DNA of 64,000 nt from the NCBI GenBank assembly GCA_016699735.1, contig CP065008.1, forward strand, positions 62,001 through 126,000, given 5' to 3'. This DNA comes from Alphaproteobacteria bacterium. Lineage in GTDB: Bacteria; Pseudomonadota; Alphaproteobacteria; Micavibrionales; Micavibrionaceae. The translations under genes and the position numbers were made by a program. Each line of letters starts with the position of its first letter. Position 1 is the first letter of the stretch. The notes beneath the pieces are model-generated. The model was not told where the DNA came from. It searched no databases and was given only the letters and a program-made list of their open reading frames with translations. Below, in pieces: positions 34,865 to 44,341 of this stretch.

Positions 34865-35494
34865 ATGAAAAAAATCTCCGCCCTTCTGCCGCTCCTCCTC
34901 CTCTGTGCCTGCGAACGCGGACAGGGCATCAGCCTCAAACCCTATGAGGAAACCTTTGGCACACCGCAGCAATTTCAGGTCTGCCACGGCTTTGGCTGTA
35001 CGGAACGCACCAACATCACCCTCTCGGCCCCGGAATGGAATGCCGTGCTGCAACCCTTTTCTGTCCCTGCGAAAAATGCGGAGCAGGAACGCACGCAAAT
35101 CGCGCAAACCATCGGCCGCATGGAAAAAATCGTGCAGCATAAAACCGGGATGAATACCGACGGGCCGGAGGCCACGACCTTCGAGCGCGATCAGGACCAG
35201 ATGGACTGCATCGACGAGGCCGTGAACACCACCCGCACTCTGAAATTCATTGAAAGCACGGGCCTGCTGCAATGGAATCAGGTCGTGGACCCCGTGCACC
35301 GCGGCTATTTTGTCGATGCCATGTGGCCGCACAACAGCGGTGCTGTTAAGGACAAAGCCACGGGACAGAAATACGTCATCGACAGCTATTATTCCCCAAC
35401 CGGACATCCAGCGCACATCATCCCGCTGGAAACATGGATCAATAACTGGAGTCCGAAGAGATCTGGGCGCCCAGATCGCTCATCAGATCAATAA
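34865..35494 (+). CDS. Hypothetical lipoprotein overlapping the aroA 3' end
   Basis: 209 residues. The N-terminus MKKISALLPLLLLCAC is a lipoprotein-type signal; Cys16 would be the lipidated residue. The mature part has NITLSAPEWNAVLQPF, paired cysteines and a late segment FVDAMWPHNSGAVKD. A few residues in the pattern DCIDEAVNT recall no family I can name. The last 56 bp run convergently into the end of aroA, adding a basic tail (PKRSGRPDRSSDQ) that looks like read-in sequence. It stands between cmk and aroA, which are adjacent in related genomes. Confidence 0.75.
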   Translation: MKKISALLPLLLLCACERGQGISLKPYEETFGTPQQFQVCHGFGCTERTNITLSAPEWNAVLQPFSVPAKNAEQERTQIAQTIGRMEKIVQHKTGMNTDGPEATTFERDQDQMDCIDEAVNTTRTLKFIESTGLLQWNQVVDPVHRGYFVDAMWPHNSGAVKDKATGQKYVIDSYYSPTGHPAHIIPLETWINNWSPKRSGRPDRSSDQ

Positions 35495-36794
35495 AATTCG
35501 GAAAACTGGTGCGGATCGGCGCACAATCGTCAATGGCGACAGGGTCGGGCGTCACACACCCAAGAACAAGAAAACTCATCGCGATCCGGTGATCGAGCGC
35601 CGTCTCGACCGTCGCGCCCCCCCGAGGCGGTTTCCCCGTGCCGTGAATGGTCAGGCTGTCTTCGCCCATCTCCAGCTTGACCCCGCAAGCGTCCAAACCT
35701 TTGGCGATCATCAGCAAGCGGTCGCTCTCCTTGACTCTCAATTCCGCAAGCCCGGTCATCGTTGTTGTTCCCTCGGCGCAGGCCGCAGCAACCGCCAGAA
35801 CCGGAAACTCATCGATCATGGAGGGCACCCGCGCCGCCGGAACGCTCACGCCCTTTAGCCTGTTTTTCCCTGTGGCGACGATGGTGGCAACACTCTCCCC
35901 CGACGCGGTCCGCACATGGTCGAACCTTATATCCGCGCCCATCTCCCGCAAGGTATCATAAAGCCCGGTCCGCCGGGGATTAACCAGCACATTGGAAAGA
36001 CTGATCTCCGATCCCTCGGTAATCACCGCGGCCACGACCGGAAACGCCGCCGAACTCGGATCGCCCGGAACATCGACCGCGCAGGGCTTGAGCATCGCAA
36101 TCCCGTCCACATGAATCGCCTGACTTCCTCCCTCCAGAATCTCGACCTTCACCGGAACCCCGAAATGCCGCAGCATATTCTCCGTATGATCCCGCGTCGG
36201 CTCCTTCTCGATCACAGTCGTCCGCCCCAGAGCGTTGAGTCCCGCCAGCAGGATCGCCGACTTGACCTGCGCCGAAGGCACCGGCAGCATATAGCTGATC
36301 GCCGCCGGACTCGCTGCGCCCCGAACGGTCAAAGGCAAACGGTCCCCCGTCCGCGCCAGGAATTTCGCGCCGATCTCCTCCAGAGGCGCCATCACCCTTC
36401 GCATCGGCCGCTTGACCAGCGAGGCATCGCCCGTAAATGTCGCAGCAAAATTATGTCCGGCCACCACACCCATCAGCAACCGCGTGGACGTTCCGCTATT
36501 GCCCATATCCAGAACGGCGGAAGGCTCGGACAAATTCCCCGGCCCGACGCCGTAAACCCGCCACAGCCCGTCCGTACCGTTGACGATCTTGACGCCCATA
36601 TGCTGCAGGGCTTCGGCGGTATTGAGAACGTCCTCCCCTTCCAGCAATCCGCTGATGAGGGTCTCACCCTTGGCCATCGCTCCGAATATCAGAGAACGGT
36701 GGGAAATCGACTTATCCCCCGGCACACGCGCAGCCCCGCGAAGCGGGCCGGAGGTTTGGGAGGTGCAGCTGCGGGGAAATTCGGTTTTAGCCAT
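35439..36794 (-). CDS. aroA: 3-phosphoshikimate 1-carboxyvinyltransferase (EPSP synthase)
   Basis: 451 residues. AroA joins PEP and shikimate-3-phosphate. The N-terminal PEP-site segment is GDKSISHRSLIFGAMAKGET; the second signature is DMGNSGTSTRLLMG, and the C-terminal active-site parts are VKESDRLLMIAKGL and DHRIAMSFLVLG. The GxxA region (ISHRSLIFGAMA) is the form seen in class II, glyphosate-tolerant type enzymes of alphaproteobacteria. It is convergent with and overlaps the lipoprotein-like gene by 56 bp. Confidence 0.96.
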   Translation of the reverse strand: MAKTEFPRSCTSQTSGPLRGAARVPGDKSISHRSLIFGAMAKGETLISGLLEGEDVLNTAEALQHMGVKIVNGTDGLWRVYGVGPGNLSEPSAVLDMGNSGTSTRLLMGVVAGHNFAATFTGDASLVKRPMRRVMAPLEEIGAKFLARTGDRLPLTVRGAASPAAISYMLPVPSAQVKSAILLAGLNALGRTTVIEKEPTRDHTENMLRHFGVPVKVEILEGGSQAIHVDGIAMLKPCAVDVPGDPSSAAFPVVAAVITEGSEISLSNVLVNPRRTGLYDTLREMGADIRFDHVRTASGESVATIVATGKNRLKGVSVPAARVPSMIDEFPVLAVAAACAEGTTTMTGLAELRVKESDRLLMIAKGLDACGVKLEMGEDSLTIHGTGKPPRGGATVETALDHRIAMSFLVLGCVTPDPVAIDDCAPIRTSFPNFIDLMSDLGAQISSDSSY

Positions 36795-36856
36795 GAAACG
36801 CGTCCGTCTTGAAAAGATGCGGGAAAAATAGCGCGTTACAAGCGCAGGAGCAATCT

Positions 36857-39040
36857 CTATTCGCCGAAACTCTCGAGTTTGCCGTTATAGGCTTTGATGA
36901 AATCGACCAGCTTGTCCTTGGGAACGGGGCGGCAGTAGCGGTAACCCTGCACCTCGTCGCACCCCTGCTTGATCAGGAACTCCTCGTGCGACTTCGTCTC
37001 CACCCCTTCCGCAATCACTTTCAGGTTCAGCGAATGCCCCAGATTGATGATCGTGCGGGTGATAGAGGCATTCTCAGCATCGTTCAGCGCATTGCGGATG
37101 AACGACTGGTCGATCTTCAAACGGTCGATCGGGAACTGCGAAAGATAGGAAAGCGAGGAATACCCCGTGCCAAAATCGTCAATAGCCAGCTCGACGCCCA
37201 GCGCGTGCAGGCTCTGCAACACCTGAACCGTATGCCTTATATCGTGCATGAACACGCTTTCCGTGACCTCAAGCTCCAGATTTTGCGGGCTGAACGCCGA
37301 CTCCTCCAGCAAACGGCTCACAAACCCGACCAGATCAGACTGCGTAAACTGGTTCCCCGAAACGTTGACCGCGAACCGGATCTCCATCCCGTGATCCTTC
37401 TTAAGACTCTTGGCCACATCGATCGTATGCCGCATCACCCACTCGCCGATCGGGACGATCAGGCCGGACTGCTCGGCCACAGGAATAAAGCTGGCGGGAG
37501 AAATGAACGCACCGCCCTCCTTGCTGCCATCCGGCTTCCACCAGCGCAGCAGAGCTTCCGCCCCGATGATCTTTCCGGTCTTGAGGTCAAGCTGCGGCTG
37601 ATAATAAAGCTGCAACTGCTCGTGTTCCAAAGCATCCCGCAAATCGCGCAACAACTGGAACCGTTCCTGCACCGCCTTGTCGAAATCCTCGGAATATTCT
37701 TTCGCCCGGTCGCGCCCCTCCTCCTTGGAACGGTTGAGCGCAATATCCGCGTTCTTCAGGACGACATCCGGCTCGACGCCGTCATCGGGATAGGTCGCCA
37801 CACCGACCGAGGCCCGCACCTGGAACTCCTCGTTGAAAACCTTGAACGGCTCGCTGCGGATCACGCCGATAATCCGCTCCGCCATCTCCTTGGATGTGGC
37901 CGAACCGTGGCGCAAGGGCAGCATCAGCGCGAACTCATCCTCTCCGGTCCGTGAAACCATCGCCGACTCCGGCAAAGAGGACCGCAGCCTTTTGCCCACG
38001 GACCGCAAAATCGCGTCGCCGACATTATGCCCCATCGAATCGTTGATATCCTTGAAATGGTCCAGATCGACCGTGATGACCGCGAACCGCTCCACCTCAT
38101 CGTCATAGGTGACGCGGGCGTGTTCCGCCAGCTTCTGGATGAACAACGCCCGGTTGGGCAATCCTGTGAGACTGTCATAATAAGCCAGCTTATGGATTTT
38201 ATCCTCGGCCGTGCTCTTGATATGAACGATATTTTCGGCGTTCTGATGAATCAGCTTCTGCGTCAGCTCAATCGTTGCACCGATTTCGTCAACGGTGCCA
38301 TAGGGCGATTGTTGGATATCGGGCGACTCGGGATTCTTAAACGCCGCCACCAGATTGGCCCGCATGAACAGGATCGGCTCGATCAGCCATTTCCCCAAAG
38401 CCACCATCAGGATCACCGTCACCAGAAGCGACAACAGAACCATAAACCCGATATTCTGCAGGATAAATAAAAGAACCTCTTCCTTCACCAGCGAGGCATC
38501 CAGCTTCGCCACAATAATATAGGCGCTCTGCAGGTCGGTGCCCTTGAAGATCATCTCGTAGATCACCCCGTCGGGGCTTCTGTAGACTTTATCCAGATCG
38601 CCGAAAGTCGCCACCAGACTCGGTTTGCTTCCGTATGAGGCGATAAACTCATAATTATAGGAATAGACATCCAGCCCCAGAACAGGGGAGGTTTTCAAAA
38701 GCCGCTCGACGTGCTTGGCCTCGAACGGGGCATTGGATGCATCGCGGTGTTCGGAATTGATGATCGAGGCTACCGCCGTCTGGACTTGGCGGGAGAGGAC
38801 ATCCAGCCTCTCTTTTTCATAAGAGCCAATAACCCCGAGATTGAGAACGGTGGTCTGCACGAACAGGATCGCCATGAACACGGTCGCCGCAATCCGCCAG
38901 CTCACCCGGCTGCTCCAGATTTTAGCCGACGAAAACGACCGCAGACCCGCACCCGGATGCACAGAAACAGGCCGATCGGAAGCAATCATTTGCTCCCGTT
39001 TCAAAGCGCGTTTGGCAAGTGTCTCAGCGATGGAAGGCAT
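36857..39040 (-). CDS. Membrane GGDEF-EAL protein, probable c-di-GMP phosphodiesterase
   Basis: 727 residues. A first membrane helix (near residue 50) and a second (near residues 185-210, IGFMVLLSLLVTVILMVALG) flank an extracytoplasmic sensor domain. The GGDEF domain (about 285-450) has GEDEF instead of GGDEF, so cyclase activity is doubtful. The EAL domain (about 465-720) looks complete: EALLRWW, LELEVTES, DDFGTGYSSL and VIAEGVET. It most likely degrades c-di-GMP, perhaps controlled by the altered GGDEF domain. It is expressed alone. A near-CtrA box (TCAA-N7-TTAA) lies about 110 bp upstream. Confidence 0.93.
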   Translation of the reverse strand: MPSIAETLAKRALKREQMIASDRPVSVHPGAGLRSFSSAKIWSSRVSWRIAATVFMAILFVQTTVLNLGVIGSYEKERLDVLSRQVQTAVASIINSEHRDASNAPFEAKHVERLLKTSPVLGLDVYSYNYEFIASYGSKPSLVATFGDLDKVYRSPDGVIYEMIFKGTDLQSAYIIVAKLDASLVKEEVLLFILQNIGFMVLLSLLVTVILMVALGKWLIEPILFMRANLVAAFKNPESPDIQQSPYGTVDEIGATIELTQKLIHQNAENIVHIKSTAEDKIHKLAYYDSLTGLPNRALFIQKLAEHARVTYDDEVERFAVITVDLDHFKDINDSMGHNVGDAILRSVGKRLRSSLPESAMVSRTGEDEFALMLPLRHGSATSKEMAERIIGVIRSEPFKVFNEEFQVRASVGVATYPDDGVEPDVVLKNADIALNRSKEEGRDRAKEYSEDFDKAVQERFQLLRDLRDALEHEQLQLYYQPQLDLKTGKIIGAEALLRWWKPDGSKEGGAFISPASFIPVAEQSGLIVPIGEWVMRHTIDVAKSLKKDHGMEIRFAVNVSGNQFTQSDLVGFVSRLLEESAFSPQNLELEVTESVFMHDIRHTVQVLQSLHALGVELAIDDFGTGYSSLSYLSQFPIDRLKIDQSFIRNALNDAENASITRTIINLGHSLNLKVIAEGVETKSHEEFLIKQGCDEVQGYRYCRPVPKDKLVDFIKAYNGKLESFGE

Positions 39041-39233
39041 ACCCTGTCCAGTAAGTTGAAATATTCAGCAAAACCCTCACAAAAAAAGGGCTAAAACGCA
39101 GAACCCCTGATGTACAGCGTATTGTATCCGCCCAATACTTAAGAAGAGGTTGAAAAAAGCCAAAATTTCAGCACCCGCTGATAAAAAAGTCAGGAAATGA
39201 AACGGTTTTACGGAAACAGGTTGTTGGAAATCC

Positions 39234-40442
39234 TTAAATTTCAGGGATTTTTTTCGTGAGGATCAGCTTTTTTGTCCCGTCGATAATCGTGCAGGCAAAA
39301 ATCCGGTGCTCTTGCCCCTCGGCAAGCTTGAGCTTTTTTCGAAGCGCCTCCACTGTCCCCGGAAAATTCCGCAGGACCAGTTCCGCCGACAAGACCACAC
39401 CCGTTCCTGCCCCTACGCTCCGAACCTCAAGAATTTCATAAACCTTGCCCGGAAAATCCGGTCTCAGCGTATCGGACGTATAAAGATGTGTATGGACATG
39501 AAGTTTTCTCAGCCCGAACCGCACAGACAGCAACCCGAACGCCCCGCTTTTGAGGAAAGCCGGGCCGGGTTCGTACACGTACCGTTCCGGCATCCCGAAA
39601 GAGGGCGCAGCCTCTCGCTCCTCCGCGGCAAGAAATGAAAAATCCCTGACAACTTGCCCCGCATCGCCGATCTCAACCGCATGAATCTGCGGGTTAACCC
39701 CGCCCCGCTCTGTCTCCAATAGATAAAGCACCTCCTTGCACTCGCCGTCCGACTCCACGATATGCACGGCGGCAACGCATCCCAAGTCCTGAACCGCCCG
39801 CCCGATATCCAGAACCGGTGAGCTTTTCAGAAAAACAGGCGAAGTTTCCCGTTTCAAGAAGGGCAGCAGCCTCAAAACATCCGGCGAACAATCCTCGAAC
39901 CGGTAAAGCCCCTTCTTCCCGCCCGCCCGCCGCTGCGGATCGAGGAAAACCGCGTCAAAAGAGCGCATCTCCCGCGCATGATCCGCCGCATCGGCGCAAA
40001 TAACCCGGAAATCGGCCCGCAAAAGCCCTTTCTCCTTCAAAATTGCGAAATTGTGAGCAAGGATTTCAGCCGTCTGCGGGTCGTTCTCGACGCAAACAAC
40101 CTCCTGAAAACACGACGAAAAGGCGAAAGCATCGATTCCCGCCCCGGCGGTCAGATCAACCATCCGCCCCCTGCCCACCAAAGAAGCCTTATAAAGCGCG
40201 CACGGCCAGGACGACGCCTGCTCCATCAGGTCGGCCGACGGGAAAACGATCCCCCCAATCGGCAGCCACTGCGGGATTTTCCGCGCCGCCTTCTGCCGCG
40301 CCTTGATTTGATCGAGAATGAGCCGCATCAGCCAGTCGGCCTGCGGCGGTTTCTTGAGAGCCAGGGCCGTGACGTCATCCTGCTGATGGGAAACGATAAA
40401 ATCCCGGACCTCCGGCTCCAGCAACGCCCGCCAGCCGCCCAT
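39234..40442 (-). CDS. Class I SAM-dependent methyltransferase with THUMP-like C-terminal domain
   Basis: 402 residues. An N-terminal helical region of about 80 residues precedes a Rossmann methyltransferase core: VDLTAGAGIDAFAFS (motif I), VCVENDPQTAEIL (motif II) and FDAVFLDPQRR (motif IV, with D-P-x-R-R). The C-terminal third (FRVYTSDTL-like strand LHVHTHLYTSDTL and the basic KKLILTKK end) fits the THUMP-like domain attached to these enzymes. The substrate is unknown; related proteins are annotated as possible RNA methyltransferases. It starts one base after the pyrC stop, so it is co-translated with pyrC. Confidence 0.85.
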   Translation of the reverse strand: MGGWRALLEPEVRDFIVSHQQDDVTALALKKPPQADWLMRLILDQIKARQKAARKIPQWLPIGGIVFPSADLMEQASSWPCALYKASLVGRGRMVDLTAGAGIDAFAFSSCFQEVVCVENDPQTAEILAHNFAILKEKGLLRADFRVICADAADHAREMRSFDAVFLDPQRRAGGKKGLYRFEDCSPDVLRLLPFLKRETSPVFLKSSPVLDIGRAVQDLGCVAAVHIVESDGECKEVLYLLETERGGVNPQIHAVEIGDAGQVVRDFSFLAAEEREAAPSFGMPERYVYEPGPAFLKSGAFGLLSVRFGLRKLHVHTHLYTSDTLRPDFPGKVYEILEVRSVGAGTGVVLSAELVLRNFPGTVEALRKKLKLAEGQEHRIFACTIIDGTKKLILTKKIPEI

Positions 40443-40443
40443 A

Positions 40444-41787
40444 TCATCCTGCGAAGGTCAGCGTTTCACGGAACCGCACGGGCCGTCCGGCGGTCTGTAT
40501 AAGCTCATCCTCGCACATCACCACCTGCCCGTGAATGAGGGTCAGGATCGGCCAGCCCGTGACCTTCATCCCGTCATAGGGGGTCCAGCCGCAGCGCGTC
40601 TGCTGCTGCGCGTTCGTAATCACCATTTTTTTCTTGAGATCGACGATCGTGAAATCCGCATCGTACCCCTTGGCAATCCGCCCTTTCCCGGCAATCTGGT
40701 GCACCCGCTGCGGCCCATAGCAGACCAGATCGACGAACCGCTCCAGCGAAAGACTGCCCTTATGGACGTGATCGAGCATGATCGGCACCAGCGTCTGCAC
40801 CCCCGGCGTCCCGCTCGGGCTGGCCGGATAAACCTTGCCTTTCTCCTCCAGCGTATGCGGCGCATGGTCGGAGCCCAGAATATCCACAGTCCCGTCGCGG
40901 ATTCCCTGCCACAGGGCGCGGCGGTGATGAGCCTCCCGGATCGGCGGGTTTTGCTGCGCCTGGGTGCCAAGCTGCAGATAGCAGTCCGGCGCGGCGAATG
41001 TGAGATGATTGGGCAAAACTTCAACGGTGGCGATATCCCGGTGCTGCGCCAGAATCGCCATCTCCTCCGCCGTGCTGACGTGCAGGATATGCACCCGCCG
41101 CCCCGTCTTCCGCGCCAGCCGCAACAACCGCGTCGTCGCCAAAACACAGGACTCCACCGAGCGCCAGATAGGGTGCATCGCCGGATCGGTGCTGTTACCG
41201 AGAATATTTTTCTTGTTCTCGATCATCATCGCCTCATCCTCGGCATGGACGGCCACAACCCGCCGCCCGTTCCGCAGAACGGCCTCGACCTCTTCGTCCG
41301 TAGCGGCCAGAAGGTCGCCCGTGGACGACCCCATGAAGATTTTAACCCCGCACACCCCCGGCAAATTCTCCCATTCCGGCAGATTTTGTGAATTCGCCGC
41401 CGTTCCGCCGAAATAAAACGCGTAATTTGTCCACGGCGTCCGCCCAGCGCTCTCCATCTTCCCGGCAAGCGCCTCCGGCGTGGTCGTCAGCGGATTCGTA
41501 TTCGGCATCTCGAAAATAGAGGTCACACCCCCCATCGCCGCCGCTTTCATGCCCGTTTCCAGATTTTCCTTATGCTCGGCCCCGGGTTCGCGGAAATGCA
41601 CCTGCGTGTCAATCACCCCGGGCAGAATATGCAGCCCCCCGCAATCGATGATTTTATCCGCTGACGAAGGAGTAAATGTCCCGATATCGGCGATTTTTCC
41701 ATCCCGGATCAGCACATCGGCCGGATGCGTGCCCTCGGGAAGAACGACAGTGCCATTGATGAGCAGAAGATCGGCGTGTTCGGTCAT
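40444..41787 (-). CDS. pyrC: Dihydroorotase
   Basis: 447 residues, the class I (AllB/PyrC) amidohydrolase form. Metal ligands are in IDTQVHFREPGAEHKE, the carboxylated Lys in VCGVKIFMGSSTGD, further His in HILHVST and VEVLPNHLTF, and the catalytic Asp in LGSDHAPHTLEEKG. Dihydroorotase closes carbamoyl-aspartate in pyrimidine synthesis. AAGGAG lies eight bases before the ATG. An allantoinase role is less likely given the lack of purine catabolism genes nearby. Confidence 0.93.
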   Translation of the reverse strand: MTEHADLLLINGTVVLPEGTHPADVLIRDGKIADIGTFTPSSADKIIDCGGLHILPGVIDTQVHFREPGAEHKENLETGMKAAAMGGVTSIFEMPNTNPLTTTPEALAGKMESAGRTPWTNYAFYFGGTAANSQNLPEWENLPGVCGVKIFMGSSTGDLLAATDEEVEAVLRNGRRVVAVHAEDEAMMIENKKNILGNSTDPAMHPIWRSVESCVLATTRLLRLARKTGRRVHILHVSTAEEMAILAQHRDIATVEVLPNHLTFAAPDCYLQLGTQAQQNPPIREAHHRRALWQGIRDGTVDILGSDHAPHTLEEKGKVYPASPSGTPGVQTLVPIMLDHVHKGSLSLERFVDLVCYGPQRVHQIAGKGRIAKGYDADFTIVDLKKKMVITNAQQQTRCGWTPYDGMKVTGWPILTLIHGQVVMCEDELIQTAGRPVRFRETLTFAG

Positions 41788-41859
41788 GATTCCGGCTCCT
41801 TCGGAGAAAGCGATAAATCAATACGATCCGGCTGGAAAAGAGGAAAAAAGCCGGAAAAT

Positions 41860-42471
41860 TTAATCTTTGAGCAAGTCAAGGAAGCGCCGCTGAACCAGCT
41901 CATCCGTCTTGAAGATTCCCGAAAACATCGTCGTCACCGTCGTCGAATGGGCCTTGTTGACCCCCCGGATCGACATGCATTGATGGTTCGCCCGGATCAT
42001 GACCGCTGCCCCCTTGGGCTTGAGCGTCCGGTCGATGACCTCGACAATATTCCGTGTCATGTTTTCCTGCGAGATCAGCCGTTTGGCATAAACATCCACA
42101 ATCCGCGCCAGCTTGCTGATCCCCACCACCTTCTCGGTCGGCCAGTAGGCGACATGCGCCTCGCCGATGATCGGCACCATATGATGCTCGCAATGAGAGG
42201 TGAAATTGATATCCCGAACGATCACGAGATCGTCAAACCCCTGAATATCCTCGAAAGTCTTGGAAAGCTCCGCCGCCGCATCCTTGGCATAACCGCAGAA
42301 AAACTCCTGATAGGCCTCGACCACGCGCAACGGCGTCTCGCGCAGCCCTTCCCGGGCCGGATCGTCCCCCGCCCAGCGGATCAGGGTCTCGACGGCGCGC
42401 ATCGCCTCGTCTTTGGTAGGCTTCTTATCCTGCGCCATTTTTCGCTTCCGGCTGATATTTTCGACGCTCAT
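41860..42471 (-). CDS. folE: GTP cyclohydrolase I
   Basis: 203 residues. FolE converts GTP to dihydroneopterin triphosphate for folate. The zinc and active-site residues are in FTSHCEHHMVPIIGEAHVAY and in CMSIRGVNKAHSTTVT. The N-terminal core signature is GLRETPLRVVEAYQEFF. A second in-frame ATG (42438) is possible. It is divergent from cysS with 85 bp between starts. Confidence 0.96.
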   Translation of the reverse strand: MSVENISRKRKMAQDKKPTKDEAMRAVETLIRWAGDDPAREGLRETPLRVVEAYQEFFCGYAKDAAAELSKTFEDIQGFDDLVIVRDINFTSHCEHHMVPIIGEAHVAYWPTEKVVGISKLARIVDVYAKRLISQENMTRNIVEVIDRTLKPKGAAVMIRANHQCMSIRGVNKAHSTTVTTMFSGIFKTDELVQRRFLDLLKD

Positions 42472-42556
42472 TTTCGGGCCTTCTAAAAAATTAGGTTGGT
42501 CTTACAGTATCTTTGGCGTATTTTCCACTAAAAAAGAACGAAGGACCGCGATTTTC

Positions 42557-43942
42557 ATGCCCGCTTTAAAGCTTTACAATTCCCTGACCCGCGAAAAGCA
42601 GGATTTCAAGCCCCTGAACCCGGATCATGTGCGGCTTTATGCCTGCGGCCCCACGGTCTACAACTTCGCCCATATCGGCAATGCCCGCATGGCCGTGGTC
42701 TTCGACCTGCTCACAAACCTGCTCCGCACCCTCTACCCGAAGGTCACCTACGCCTCCAATATCACCGATATCGACGACAAAATCATCGCCGCCGCAAAGG
42801 AGTCCGGCCAACCCTGCGAGGAAATCACCTGCAAATACGCCGATATCTACAACCGCGATATGGCTGCTTTGGGCGTAAAAGCCCCGGATATTCAGCCCCG
42901 CGCCACGCAGCACATCCCGCAGATGATCGCCTTGATCGAAACCCTGATCGCCAAGGGCCACGCCTACGAGGGGCAGGGCCATGTGCTGTTCAACGTCCCC
43001 TCCTTCCCCGCTTACGGCGGCCTTTCGGGCCGCAGCCGTGACGACCAGATCGCCGGAGCGCGGGTGGAAATCGCCCCCTACAAAAAAGACCCCGCCGACT
43101 TCGTGCTCTGGAAGCCCAGCACCCCCGACCAGCCCGGCTGGGACTCACCCTGGGGCAGGGGCCGCCCCGGCTGGCATATCGAATGCTCGGCAATGGCGCA
43201 GGAGCATCTCGGCCTGCCCTTCGACATCCACGGCGGCGGCGCGGACCTGAAATTCCCCCACCACGAAAACGAAATCGCCCAGAGCTGCTGCGCGGAAGGG
43301 CAATTAACCGACCTCTCCGCCTTTGCCAAATTTTGGGTGCACAACGGATTCGTAACCGTGAACACCCAAAAAATGGCGAAATCCGAAGGCAACACAAGAC
43401 TGGTAAACGATTTGCTGCAACTTTACGACGGCGAAACCCTGCGCCTCGCCCTGCTCTCCGCGCAATACAGCCAGCCTTTGGACTGGACGGAAAATTTGCT
43501 GCAGCAAACACAGGCCGTTCTCACCCGCCTCTACCAGTCCCTGCGCGAACTCTCCGATATAACGCCCGAAAAAGACTCCGACCAGCACGATAATCCCGTC
43601 CTCGAAGCCCTCTGCGACGATCTCAACACGCCCAAGGCCATCGCCAGCCTCAATCACCTCGCCCGCAAGGCCGCCCAAACCAAGGCGCCCTTTGATAAAA
43701 CCGCCTTGCTCTTCGCGGCAAACCTTCTGGGAATTCTGCAAGAGGATGCGGACGCCTGGCTCGGCTACGGTCAGAAATCATCAGGCATCGACGCCGCAAA
43801 AATCGAAGATTTGCTGCAGCAAAGACAAGACGCGCGCAAAACGAAAAACTTCGCCCGCGCCGATGAAATCCGTGCGGAACTGACCGAAATGGGCATCGCC
43901 ATCGAGGATACCCCCGCCGGCACCGTCTGGAAAAAAATATAG
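42557..43942 (+). CDS. cysS: Cysteinyl-tRNA synthetase
   Basis: 461 residues. Zinc ligands are Cys in LYACGPTVYNFAHIGNAR (which also holds the HIGH-like HIGN), Cys in HIECSAMAQ and His in GADLKFPHHENE. The KMSKS loop reads KMAKSEGN. The C-terminal DALR-like helices end EDTPAGTVWKK. I start at the ATG 42557, which gives MPALKLYNSLTREKQDF as in the family. It charges tRNA-Cys. A small zinc-finger gene follows 57 bp later. Confidence 0.96.
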   Translation: MPALKLYNSLTREKQDFKPLNPDHVRLYACGPTVYNFAHIGNARMAVVFDLLTNLLRTLYPKVTYASNITDIDDKIIAAAKESGQPCEEITCKYADIYNRDMAALGVKAPDIQPRATQHIPQMIALIETLIAKGHAYEGQGHVLFNVPSFPAYGGLSGRSRDDQIAGARVEIAPYKKDPADFVLWKPSTPDQPGWDSPWGRGRPGWHIECSAMAQEHLGLPFDIHGGGADLKFPHHENEIAQSCCAEGQLTDLSAFAKFWVHNGFVTVNTQKMAKSEGNTRLVNDLLQLYDGETLRLALLSAQYSQPLDWTENLLQQTQAVLTRLYQSLRELSDITPEKDSDQHDNPVLEALCDDLNTPKAIASLNHLARKAAQTKAPFDKTALLFAANLLGILQEDADAWLGYGQKSSGIDAAKIEDLLQQRQDARKTKNFARADEIRAELTEMGIAIEDTPAGTVWKKI

Positions 43943-43999
43943 CCCTTGGCAGTTGAAAAAACCGCCGCGCCGCATAAGATAAAACAGGAGAACAAAAAC

Positions 44000-44182
44000 A
44001 TGGCCCGACAACCCAAAGCCCCGCCCCCGGAAACCATCTTCGTCCCGTCCGATACCGATGGAATCTCCTGCGATGGCGGCGGCGGCCCCCTCGGCCACCC
44101 GAAAGTCTGGTATACCTTCGAACAGGGCAACGAGGCCGAATGCGGCTACTGCGACCGCCTCTTCATCCGCAAATCTGCCTGA
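44000..44182 (+). CDS. Small CHCC zinc-finger protein (NDUFS6-like)
   Basis: 60 residues. The pattern ISCDGGGGPLGHPKVWYTF followed by ECGYCDRLFI supplies one Cys, one His and two further Cys, the zf-CHCC domain that in mitochondria belongs to the 13-kDa complex I subunit NDUFS6. Alphaproteobacteria commonly carry it as a free-standing small protein. CAGGAG lies ten bases before the ATG. It lies downstream of cysS on the same strand and may be cotranscribed. Confidence 0.88.
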   Translation: MARQPKAPPPETIFVPSDTDGISCDGGGGPLGHPKVWYTFEQGNEAECGYCDRLFIRKSA

Positions 44183-44200
44183 AAAGCTACTCTTTGATCG

Positions 44201-44229
44201 GCATCCCCGCGAAAGCGGGGATCCATAAA
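44201..44229. repeat. Dispersed hairpin repeat, copy 2
   Basis: GCATCCCCGC, GAAA, GCGGGGATCC: a perfect stem with a GAAA loop followed by ATAAA. It is the same family as 262-287 and 58471-58497, and lies between the zinc-finger gene and the heat-shock promoter. Confidence 0.8.
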
Positions 44230-44245
44230 TCTCCATCTGCATTTC

Positions 44246-44273
44246 CTTGTATGTCGGCCCCCCTTTCCTGTAT
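44246..44273 (+). promoter_or_regulatory. Predicted heat-shock sigma factor (RpoH) promoter
   Basis: CTTG at 44246-44249, a 17-bp spacer, then CCTGTAT at 44267-44273. This matches the alphaproteobacterial RpoH pattern CTTG-N17-CCTATAT with one difference. It lies about 70 bp before the hsp20 gene, whose product fits RpoH control. Confidence 0.6.
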
Positions 44274-44341
44274 GATGACATTGGCAGATGCTGCGGTAGT
44301 GGATTTGCCAAAGACTCGCTCATTGGAGGAGATAACTTGAA

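Noticed and set aside
39150..39164. A CtrA-like site TTAA-N7-TTGA upstream of the GGDEF/EAL gene
   Set aside because: One mismatch in the essential second half, so not listed as a site; only mentioned with the gene.
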